From: Dehalococcoidia bacterium | Lineage (GTDB): Bacteria > Chloroflexota > Dehalococcoidia > GIF9 > AB-539-J10 | Direction: 5' to 3' | DNA length: 6,667 bases | NCBI GenBank assembly: GCA_023229725.1 | Contig: JALNYR010000138.1 | Location: forward strand, 1 to 6,667 | Part shown: in pieces, positions 1-5,256 of the stretch | Position numbering within the stretch: the stretch's first letter is position 1 | Layout: each line of letters opens with the position of its first letter | Made by a program: the position numbers and the translations under genes | Notes under the pieces: generated by a model | The model's database searches: none | What the model saw: only the letters and a program-made list of their open reading frames with translations | Told to the model about the DNA's origin: nothing

Positions 1-916
1 TCTCTGGCGTCGTCCGTTCCTTCACGGCAATGGTCCCGTTCAAGACGATGAAGTTGACGATGGCGAATGCCGTCGTCACCGCGGCCGGCAGCGCGGCGGC
101 CTCCCCGAAGTAGAGCAGAGCAATCGCCCCCGCCAGGCCGTAGTTCTTCCAGGCCCCGAACACGGCATAGCTTACCCGATTCGCCCTGGCGGTGTGTGTC
201 CAGCGCGTCGCTCCATAGATGGCGTTGGCGATGCCGAACGTGCAGAGGAAAGAGACGGCTGCAACCCTGAGCAGGTCGGTCGAGACGTGGAAGAACGCGG
301 TCCGGTTCAATCCGATGATGGTGTAGACGACAAAGAAGAATCCCCAGTTGATGAGCGTGCCGCGGTGGACGTTCAGCCAGCCCACGATGCGCCCCGAGCG
401 CCGCAGCAATCGCGAGACAACGAAGGGCAGCGCCACAAGCTGCAGCAGGGCCGTGAGAAGCTGCTGCGGCTGCACCAGGCTGCCGCCGAGCGCCACGAGC
501 GTGATGAGCGGAGTGAGGACGAAGGCGGCGATGTGTCCAGCGACGGAGCCAAGCAGCGTGAACGACAGGTCGCCACCCAGGCGGTACGTGAACGGGATGG
601 CCGCGATGGCGGGAGGCACCGCCGCGATGAGGACAAACCCGGCCCGCAGTGCCGCGTTATCGAGCAACAGCGAAGACAGCAGAATGAAGGCACCGCCGAG
701 GAGGCCGTAGTTGAGCAGCAGCGAGAGCGCCACGGGCTTGAGCAGCTTCTTCCCGCCGCGGAAGACACCCGATGAGACACCAACCAGTGACAGCGTCATG
801 ATGACAGCGAGCAGGGGAGTGACGACCGTGCGCGTGAACGCGGCCCCGTGGCCGGCCGCGATGCCGAACACCACCGCCAGGGCGAGAATGAAGCTGCTGT
901 TGCGCAGTAGCGACAC
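1..916 (-). CDS. BASS/SBF-like (bile acid:sodium symporter family) membrane transporter, C-terminus cut by window edge
   Basis: I translated 305 residues from a GTG at 916. The reading frame is still open at the window edge; most family members have about 300-330 residues, so little is missing. The protein is strongly hydrophobic, with about nine or ten membrane segments, for example around residues 8-22, 33-48, 61-83, 92-108, 120-142 and 153-168. Two stretches resemble the BASS/ACR3 fold: AAVPPAIAAIPFTYRLGGD (98-116), matching the proline/glycine-rich crossover of the first core half, and GAWKNYGLAGAIA (254-266), matching the second. The family carries organic anions such as bile acids, pantoate or pyruvate across the inner membrane, usually with sodium; the relative ACR3 exports arsenite. 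No substrate can be read here. A GGAGG sits 6 bases before the GTG. The gene is transcribed away from the hydrolase operon and may serve it, but this is inference. Family assignment is fairly sure, function is not. Confidence 0.75.
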   Translation of the reverse strand, partial: MSLLRNSSFILALAVVFGIAAGHGAAFTRTVVTPLLAVIMTLSLVGVSSGVFRGGKKLLKPVALSLLLNYGLLGGAFILLSSLLLDNAALRAGFVLIAAVPPAIAAIPFTYRLGGDLSFTLLGSVAGHIAAFVLTPLITLVALGGSLVQPQQLLTALLQLVALPFVVSRLLRRSGRIVGWLNVHRGTLINWGFFFVVYTIIGLNRTAFFHVSTDLLRVAAVSFLCTFGIANAIYGATRWTHTARANRVSYAVFGAWKNYGLAGAIALLYFGEAAALPAAVTTAFAIVNFIVLNGTIAVKERTTPE

Positions 917-922
917 GCGAAG

Positions 923-927
923 CCTCC
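923..927 (-). promoter_or_regulatory. Ribosome binding site that sets a GTG start for the BASS-like gene
   Basis: On the minus strand GGAGG is followed by 6 bases and then GTG at 916-914. The frame stays open well upstream with no in-frame ATG found back to about 1080, and the first hydrophobic segment starts a few residues after this GTG. The ribosome binding site therefore decides the start. Confidence 0.65.
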
Positions 928-1038
928 AGGCGCCGCATGGGACCGCGGCAGCCTGTATCGTACCAGTCTCCGGGCGCTCGCGCACCGCCGCGCGCGCAAC
1001 AACTGCCGCATCTTCCGCGAACCAGGCACGTGTGGCAC

Positions 1039-1044
1039 TATAAT
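1039..1044 (+). promoter_or_regulatory. Candidate -10 box for the hydrolase operon, in a 175-base divergent intergenic region
   Basis: A perfect TATAAT lies about 48 bases before the operon's first start codon, in an otherwise GC-rich gap between two divergent genes. No good -35 match is found 16-19 bases upstream; TTCCGC at 1013-1018 is the nearest and is too distant (20 bases). The opposite strand reads TATAGT over 1037-1042, so the same AT-rich core could serve the leftward transporter gene, again without a clear -35. The short direct repeat GGCAC at 1025-1029 and 1034-1038, just before the box, might be part of an operator. The rest of the gap shows nothing recognisable. Confidence 0.4.
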
Positions 1045-1077
1045 CTCCACGGACCGCCGTCCCGCATTCGCCGGGGG

Positions 1078-1084
1078 AAGGGAG
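1078..1084 (+). promoter_or_regulatory. Ribosome binding site favouring the ATG at 1092
   Basis: AAGGGAG ends 7 bases before the ATG at 1092. A second in-frame ATG at 1101 would give a protein starting MAQTVLG, closer to the usual N-terminus of the family, but its spacing of 16 bases is too long. The 1092 start is preferred. Confidence 0.55.
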
Positions 1085-1091
1085 CCGACCA

Positions 1092-2153
1092 ATGGAACTC
1101 ATGGCCCAGACCGTGCTCGGAACCGTGCCGGGCGCGCAACTTGGATTCACGCTGCCGCACGAACACCTCGTCTTCGACGGAACGTCCATCTTCGCTCCCC
1201 CCGCAGCCGCCTCAGACCGCGGTATGGCGTACGAGCCGGTGGGCTGGGCCACGCTGAGTTGGCTCCGGTACCACCCCTACGAGAACCTGGACAACGTCCG
1301 TATGCTGGACGAGGGCGAAGCCGCGCAGGAGCTCGCCCTCTTCCGCCAGGCCGGGGGCTCGACTCTCGTGGACGTCACGGTTCCCGGCATCGGGCGCGAC
1401 CCGGCCGCCCTCGTTCGGCTCGCACACGCGACCGGGGTGCAGATAGTCATGGGAACCGGCTTCTACACCGAGCCGTCCCTGGAGGGCCCGTATCGCGACA
1501 TGAGCGTTGACGTGATGGCGGGGGCCCTCATCCGCGACGTGAAGGTGGGCGTGGGCACGACCGGCGTGCGTGCCGGCATTATCGGTGAGATAGCCTGCAA
1601 CTGGCCGGCCGCGGGGACCGAACTCCGTGCGGTGCGCGCGGCCGCGCTGGCGCAGCAGGAGACCAGCGCCGCTATCAGCCTGCACCCGGGTCGCAACCGC
1701 GAGGCGCCCTTTCAACTCGTGGGTCTGCTGCGCGAGGCGGGAGCCGACCTCACCCGCGTCATCTTCTGCCACATCGATGCACGGCTGCGAGATTCCGACG
1801 ACCGCCTCCGGCTGGCCGACGAAGGGTGCGTGCTCGAGTACGACCTCTGGGGCTGGGAAGGGCACTTCCCATCATACTGGACATCGGACGACTACATGGA
1901 CCTGCCCAACGACACGGACCGCATCGGTGAGGTGCGCGAGCTTGCCGAACGCGGCCACGCAGGGCAGGTGTTCATCTCCCACGACATCTGCGTCAGGAGT
2001 CGACGCGTTCGCTGGGGCGGGTGGGGCTACCGCCACATCCCGGCGTACGTCGTACCCATGATGCGCCTGCGCGGCGTCAGCGAGGACCTCATCCGGCAGT
2101 TCACTGTCGAGAATCCCCGGCGGCTGCTGTGTTTCGTGCGCGACGGGGAGTGA
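1092..2153 (+). CDS. Phosphotriesterase homology protein (amidohydrolase superfamily metal-dependent hydrolase)
   Basis: This 353-residue protein has the length and motif order of the PTE/PHP family, a TIM-barrel hydrolase with a two-metal centre, normally cytoplasmic. Ligands visible in order: H23 and H25 in LPHEHL, E166 in IIGEIA, H198 in SLHPGR, H227 in FCHID and D298 in SHDIC. The family-typical tail GGWGYRHI (309-316) and FTVENPRRLL (337-346) is also present. The bridging residue is a glutamate, as in E. coli PHP, not the carboxylated lysine of true phosphotriesterases and of PLL lactonases. Known relatives hydrolyse lactones, esters or organophosphates, and many have no known substrate. 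An aromatic stretch, DLWGWEGHFPSYW (251-263), lies where the substrate loops after strand 7 are expected. It is the first gene of a rightward operon, 41 bases before a thiamine diphosphate enzyme. Family is very likely; substrate is unknown. Confidence 0.9.
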   Translation: MELMAQTVLGTVPGAQLGFTLPHEHLVFDGTSIFAPPAAASDRGMAYEPVGWATLSWLRYHPYENLDNVRMLDEGEAAQELALFRQAGGSTLVDVTVPGIGRDPAALVRLAHATGVQIVMGTGFYTEPSLEGPYRDMSVDVMAGALIRDVKVGVGTTGVRAGIIGEIACNWPAAGTELRAVRAAALAQQETSAAISLHPGRNREAPFQLVGLLREAGADLTRVIFCHIDARLRDSDDRLRLADEGCVLEYDLWGWEGHFPSYWTSDDYMDLPNDTDRIGEVRELAERGHAGQVFISHDICVRSRRVRWGGWGYRHIPAYVVPMMRLRGVSEDLIRQFTVENPRRLLCFVRDGE

Positions 2154-2160
2154 GTCCCCG
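2144..2160 (+). promoter_or_regulatory. Small hairpin across the hydrolase stop codon
   Basis: CGGGGA and TCCCCG form a perfect 6-bp stem around the 5-base loop GTGAG, with the TGA stop at 2151-2153 inside the loop. No T run follows, so it is a poor intrinsic terminator. It might stabilise or separate the upstream message, or be chance in GC-rich DNA. Confidence 0.3.
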
Positions 2161-2180
2161 CAGGTACAAGGTGCGACCCC

Positions 2181-2188
2181 AAGGAGGA
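2181..2188 (+). promoter_or_regulatory. Strong ribosome binding site that sets the thiamine enzyme start at 2195
   Basis: AAGGAGGA ends 6 bases before ATG 2195. The open frame runs upstream to an ATG at 2021 inside the hydrolase gene, but those 58 extra codons are an out-of-frame reading of the hydrolase and show no family similarity. The N-terminus MYPWEAIARMV starts where thiamine diphosphate enzymes normally begin. Confidence 0.8.
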
Positions 2189-2194
2189 GAAGCG

Positions 2195-3868
2195 ATGTAC
2201 CCATGGGAAGCGATTGCGAGGATGGTCCGTGCCCAGGGGGTCGAGTTCACCTTCGGCCTGGGCGACAGCCCCCTGCAGCTGTACGCGGCCAGGACCACCG
2301 GGCTGAGAGGCATCAACCTGCGATACGAAGGGTCCGCGCCCTTCATGGCGATGGCGTACTCGCGGCTCAGCGGGATGCCGGGCGTGTGCAGCGCCACGGC
2401 GGGACCGGGCGTCGCCAACCTCGTACCCGGCGTGCTTGAAGCGTACTCGGGCTGCAGCCCGCTGGTGGTCATCTGCCCCTCCGTCAGCCAGAAGACCGAG
2501 GGAATGGGGGAGTTCCAGGAGTGCGACCAGCTCGGGATGATGCGTCCCGTGACGAAGTGGGCCGCGAGAGTACACGATATCGGCCGGCTCGCGTGGTACG
2601 TGCGCCGCGCGTTCCACCTGGCATTGAACGACCAGCCGGGACCCGTGTACCTCGAGCTGCCGACGGATGTCGGAGGTGACATAACACACGGATACCCCGT
2701 GGACATCGAGGAGCCTCTTTACACGCCTGCCGTTCGGCTCCGGTCGTCCGGCGACCCCGCCCTCGTCAGCCAGGCAGTGGACATGCTGCTGGCGGCGCGC
2801 CGCCCCGTGGCCATCGCCGGCAACGGCGCCATGCTGTCAGGAGCAGGGGAGGCATTCCTCGCCCTGGTAGAAGCGCTCGGCGTGCCATTCGCCACAACCC
2901 CGGGCGGGAGAGGCATCATCTCGGAGAAGCATCCACTGGCGCTTGGACTTGTCGGCCTCTACCGCAACACCGTGGCGAGAGACCACCTCAAGAGCGTCGA
3001 CCTCGTTCTCGCCGTCGGCACCCGCAACGAGGCCTTCCAGACGCACCGCTGGAAGGACCTTCCCGCCGGCGCGAAACTCGTCCAGGTCGACGTCTCGGCC
3101 GCCGAGCTCGGCAGGAACTGGCTCCCCGACGTGGGCATAGTCGGCGACGCCGGGCTCGTCCTGCGACAGCTTCTTGACGCTGTGCGCCTGCGCGGCACTC
3201 AGACAGGACGCGAGGACCGTGCGCGCCGCCTCACCGGCCTTGCAGGTCTGAAGACGCAGCTCCTGAGGGATGTGGCTGCCGAATGTGACACGGACGAGTT
3301 CCCGATACCGGCGAAGCGCGTGGTGCACGAAGTCAGTAGCGTGTTCGGCGACAGCACCGTGCTCGTGAACGAGAACGGCTCGCAGGACTCCTGGGCGTAC
3401 TTCCACCCCTTCTACACCGTGGGCGACGACTCGGCCTGCGTCACGGTGGCGGAGCAGACGTGCATGGGGATGGGCGTGGTGGGAGCCACCGCGGCGAAGC
3501 TGACCGCGCCGTCGAGTAACGTCGTGTGCATCACCGGGGACGGCGCTTTCCAGATGTACCTGAAGGAGCTTCCGACCGCGGCCCAGTACCGGACGGGTTG
3601 CACCTGGGTGGTGCTCAACAACTCGGCCCTCGGCTGGCCGATGTACTATCAGAACACGAGCGTGGGCTGGAACACCACGGCGTTCGAGGTGCAGCCGGAT
3701 TTCGCGGGCATCGCCCGCGCGTGCGGCTGTCACGGGCGGAAAGTCGAGAATGCCGGGTCGCTCCGACCGGCCCTCGAGGAAGCGCTGCGGCTCAACCGCG
3801 AGGGTACGCCGGTCGTTCTGGATGTGCCGACCGGCCTAGACATGTCGCACTTCAAGCGCGCCGAATAG
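2195..3868 (+). CDS. Thiamine diphosphate-dependent enzyme, acetolactate synthase/decarboxylase superfamily
   Basis: The 557-residue product has the three-domain layout of this superfamily. The N-terminal pyrimidine-binding domain (about 1-165) carries the activating glutamate E45 in LRYEGSAPFMA, followed by SATAGPGVAN (66-75) and QPGPVYLELPTD (147-158). The central domain (about 185-330) includes RRPVAIAGNGA, ATTPGGRGII (233-242) and VDLVLAVGTR (268-277). The C-terminal cofactor domain contains the pyrophosphate/magnesium motif GDG at 448-450, ending in NN at 475-476, with AFQMYLKELPTAA between. The usual length is 540-600 residues. Such enzymes decarboxylate, ligate or cleave 2-oxo acids and related compounds; the reaction here cannot be read. 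It is not adjacent to an acetolactate synthase small subunit or branched-chain amino acid genes, so a role in valine synthesis is unlikely. Co-transcription with a PHP hydrolase suggests a catabolic role (inference). Oxalyl-CoA decarboxylase-, benzoylformate decarboxylase- or sulfoacetaldehyde acetyltransferase-like activities remain possible. Confidence 0.9.
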   Translation: MYPWEAIARMVRAQGVEFTFGLGDSPLQLYAARTTGLRGINLRYEGSAPFMAMAYSRLSGMPGVCSATAGPGVANLVPGVLEAYSGCSPLVVICPSVSQKTEGMGEFQECDQLGMMRPVTKWAARVHDIGRLAWYVRRAFHLALNDQPGPVYLELPTDVGGDITHGYPVDIEEPLYTPAVRLRSSGDPALVSQAVDMLLAARRPVAIAGNGAMLSGAGEAFLALVEALGVPFATTPGGRGIISEKHPLALGLVGLYRNTVARDHLKSVDLVLAVGTRNEAFQTHRWKDLPAGAKLVQVDVSAAELGRNWLPDVGIVGDAGLVLRQLLDAVRLRGTQTGREDRARRLTGLAGLKTQLLRDVAAECDTDEFPIPAKRVVHEVSSVFGDSTVLVNENGSQDSWAYFHPFYTVGDDSACVTVAEQTCMGMGVVGATAAKLTAPSSNVVCITGDGAFQMYLKELPTAAQYRTGCTWVVLNNSALGWPMYYQNTSVGWNTTAFEVQPDFAGIARACGCHGRKVENAGSLRPALEEALRLNREGTPVVLDVPTGLDMSHFKRAE

Positions 3869-3880
3869 GAGAATGGGACG

Positions 3881-4534
3881 ATGATATTCGCGCCACTGGG
3901 CTGTCTCGCGGCGGTGCTGCTCTTCCTGTCGATTCCTCTCATACTGGGCCTCTTCTTCCTGAACCTGCTGACGTTCTCGTTCGGGGAGTTGGGGCTCTCG
4001 CCGTCGACCGCCATCGCGCTCATCTTCCTCATGCTCGCCGGCTCGCTCATCAACATCCCGCTGTCGCGTCGCCGCGTGGAGCGCGCCGTGCCGGCGAACG
4101 TCCGCAGCCTTTTCGCCCCGCCACAGACGCAGTACACGGGCATCGCCATCAACGTCGGCGGCGCCATCATCCCGCTGTGCCTCTGCCTCTACCTCACCCG
4201 CGTCGTCCCGTCGCTCTGGGAGATAGGCGTCGCCACGCTCATCATGGCCGCCGTGGCCAGGGCAATAGCGCGCCCCATCCCGGGTCGAGGCATCGTCCTG
4301 CCGATGTTCGTCCCACCCTTGCTCTCGGCGCTGCTCGCCATCCTGCTGGCTCGCGAGTTCGCCGCGCCATGCGCCTACATCGCCGGCACACTCGGAACGC
4401 TCATCGGTGCCGACCTCCTCAACCTGAACCGGATGAAAGGATTCCCCGGCGTCATCTCCATCGGAGGAGCGGGCCTGTTCGACGGCATCTTCCTCGTCGG
4501 CGTGGTGGCCGTCTTCCTGACCGCACTCGTGTGA
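3881..4534 (+). CDS. DUF1614 family integral membrane protein
   Basis: The product has 217 residues and is mostly hydrophobic, with about six or seven membrane segments (around 5-29, 42-59, 86-105, 113-130, 138-157, 163-180 and 194-216). A basic stretch, SRRRVERAV (62-70), follows the second segment. Conserved family signatures are visible: INVGGAIIP (90-98), IVLPMFVPPLLSALLA (138-153), GTLIGADLLNL (172-182) and SIGGAGLFDGIFL (193-205). Together they support DUF1614, a family in bacteria and archaea with no established function. The polar and glycine motifs next to membrane segments (GADLL, GAGLFDG) resemble a conserved intramembrane site, but that is speculation. It lies 12 bases after the thiamine enzyme, and its GGAG (3868-3871) overlaps that gene's stop codon, so the two are very probably translated from one transcript. 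Family call is confident; role is unknown. Confidence 0.85.
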   Translation: MIFAPLGCLAAVLLFLSIPLILGLFFLNLLTFSFGELGLSPSTAIALIFLMLAGSLINIPLSRRRVERAVPANVRSLFAPPQTQYTGIAINVGGAIIPLCLCLYLTRVVPSLWEIGVATLIMAAVARAIARPIPGRGIVLPMFVPPLLSALLAILLAREFAAPCAYIAGTLGTLIGADLLNLNRMKGFPGVISIGGAGLFDGIFLVGVVAVFLTALV

Positions 4535-4555
4535 GCGTCGCGCACACTCGATAGT

Positions 4556-4575
4556 CCCGGCGGCGCTGCGCCGGG
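4556..4575. terminator. GC-rich hairpin between convergent genes, probable two-way terminator
   Basis: CCCGGCG (4556-4562) and CGCCGGG (4569-4575) form a perfect 7-bp stem with a 6-base loop. It sits in the 49-base gap between the ends of the DUF1614 gene and the leftward nitroreductase gene, 9 bases past the latter's stop. Neither side has a T run, so it is not a canonical intrinsic terminator. Position and symmetry are the main support. Confidence 0.5.
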
Positions 4576-4583
4576 TATGCGCG

Positions 4584-5102
4584 TTACGGTGTGTACGTCT
4601 CGTAGCGGACGATGTCCTGGAGCCGCTTGCGCGACTTCGCCGGAACGGCGTCTGACGTCGGGTACCCCAGCGGCATGATGGTAACAACCATGCAGTCAGG
4701 GCCGACGCCCAGGATGTCGCGCACTTTCTCCTGCGAGAACGCGCCTATCCAGCAGGTGCCCAGGCCTTCCTCGACCGCGGCGATCGTAACGTGGTCGATG
4801 GCGATGGTGCAGTCGACCGCGTACCGCGGCAGGCCGCACGTCATGATGGAATCAGGCTCGGTGGCAACGGTTGCGATGATGACCGGAGCAACCGCGATGA
4901 ACATCTGATTGTTGGCGGCGACCGCCAGCCTGCGACGCCTGTCCTCATCGCGCACCACGATGAAGCGCCACTCCTGCCGGTTGCTTGATGACGGCGCCAG
5001 CCGCGCCGCCTCGAGCACCCGCGCCAGGCTCTCTTCCGGAACTGGCGTACTGCGGAAATCCCGCACACTGTGGCGGGCACGGATTGCCTCATGAACGTTC
5101 AT
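4584..5102 (-). CDS. Nitroreductase family FMN-dependent oxidoreductase
   Basis: This 172-residue protein fits the short nitroreductase fold (about 165-220 residues), which binds FMN as a homodimer in the cytoplasm and uses NAD(P)H to reduce nitro groups, quinones, enones or other acceptors. The N-terminal FMN phosphate-binding segment is RARHSVRDF (8-16). It is followed by APSSSNRQEWRF (36-47), the hydrophobic core AVAPVIIATVA (70-80), EEGLGTCWIG (111-120) with the usual glycines over the flavin, and MPLGYP (143-148). The basic C-terminal stretch KSRKR (156-160) is where the family often has a last FMN contact. The start has an excellent AGGAGGTGA. The gene faces away from a DUF362 iron-sulfur protein, and both may act in redox chemistry, though no functional link is shown. 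The physiological substrate is not predictable. Some family members do non-nitro reactions such as dehalogenation or flavin breakdown. Confidence 0.9.
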   Translation of the reverse strand: MNVHEAIRARHSVRDFRSTPVPEESLARVLEAARLAPSSSNRQEWRFIVVRDEDRRRRLAVAANNQMFIAVAPVIIATVATEPDSIMTCGLPRYAVDCTIAIDHVTIAAVEEGLGTCWIGAFSQEKVRDILGVGPDCMVVTIMPLGYPTSDAVPAKSRKRLQDIVRYETYTP

Positions 5103-5105
5103 GCG

Positions 5106-5114
5106 TCACCTCCT
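5106..5114 (-). promoter_or_regulatory. Near-perfect Shine-Dalgarno of the nitroreductase gene
   Basis: Minus-strand AGGAGGTGA matches the anti-Shine-Dalgarno for nine bases; GGAGG is 6 bases before the ATG at 5102-5100. This is the strongest ribosome binding site in the window. Confidence 0.8.
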
Positions 5115-5129
5115 GGATGCGACGGAGCA

Positions 5130-5135
5130 ATTATA
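5130..5135 (-). promoter_or_regulatory. Candidate -10 box of the nitroreductase gene
   Basis: Minus-strand TATAAT lies 27 bases before the ATG, which would give a leader of about 20 bases. The best -35 position (around 5153-5158) is poor, so another sigma factor or an activator may be needed, or the match is chance. It is one of only a few AT-rich spots in this 154-base divergent gap. Confidence 0.4.
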
Positions 5136-5185
5136 CGCGCGAAGGCGCGACCGACCACCGGCAGAGCCGTGCCGGCCGGCGACGT

Positions 5186-5215
5186 TTGTATCACCACCTC
5201 TGGTCCAGCTAGAAT
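5186..5215 (+). promoter_or_regulatory. Candidate promoter of the DUF362 gene
   Basis: TTGTAT at 5186-5191 (3 of 6 to TTGACA) is followed by an 18-base spacer and TAGAAT at 5210-5215 (5 of 6 to TATAAT). Transcription would start near 5222, giving a leader of about 35 bases. It is a moderate match in a GC-rich background. Confidence 0.4.
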
Positions 5216-5245
5216 CCACGCCATCGCACGTCACGCCGGACAGCA

Positions 5246-5250
5246 GGGAG
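5246..5250 (+). promoter_or_regulatory. Ribosome binding site setting the DUF362 start at 5257
   Basis: GGGAG lies 6 bases before ATG 5257. The frame is open back to an ATG at 5101, but those 52 codons would overlap the divergent nitroreductase start and show no family similarity, so the shorter start is chosen. Confidence 0.7.
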
Positions 5251-5256
5251 CAACAC

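Noticed and set aside
194..775. 193-codon plus-strand frame opposite the BASS-like gene
   Set aside because: A charged, Gln/Arg/Glu/Asp-rich product is the expected antisense reading of a hydrophobic protein; the minus strand carries the recognisable transporter motifs.
1212..1865. 217-codon minus-strand frame inside the hydrolase gene
   Set aside because: The hydrolase's metal ligands are encoded on the plus strand here; the antisense frame has no motif or ribosome binding site that I see.
2021..2194. N-terminal extension of the thiamine enzyme from ATG 2021
   Set aside because: It overlaps the hydrolase gene out of frame, lacks family similarity, and a strong ribosome binding site precedes ATG 2195.
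2837..3733. 298-codon open frame on the minus strand inside the thiamine enzyme gene
   Set aside because: The plus strand encodes a clear thiamine diphosphate enzyme here. The antisense frame is rich in Arg, His, Val and Ala, has no family motif, and is expected in GC-rich DNA.
3526..4554. 342-codon plus-strand frame overlapping the end of the thiamine enzyme and all of DUF1614
   Set aside because: Low-complexity Arg/His/Pro/Ala sequence with no motif; it is out of frame with both supported genes.
3836..4687. 283-codon minus-strand open frame across the DUF1614 gene and the convergent gap
   Set aside because: Its composition (Arg, Asp, Glu, Gln, His) is the mirror of a hydrophobic membrane gene, and it overlaps two well-supported genes and the hairpin.
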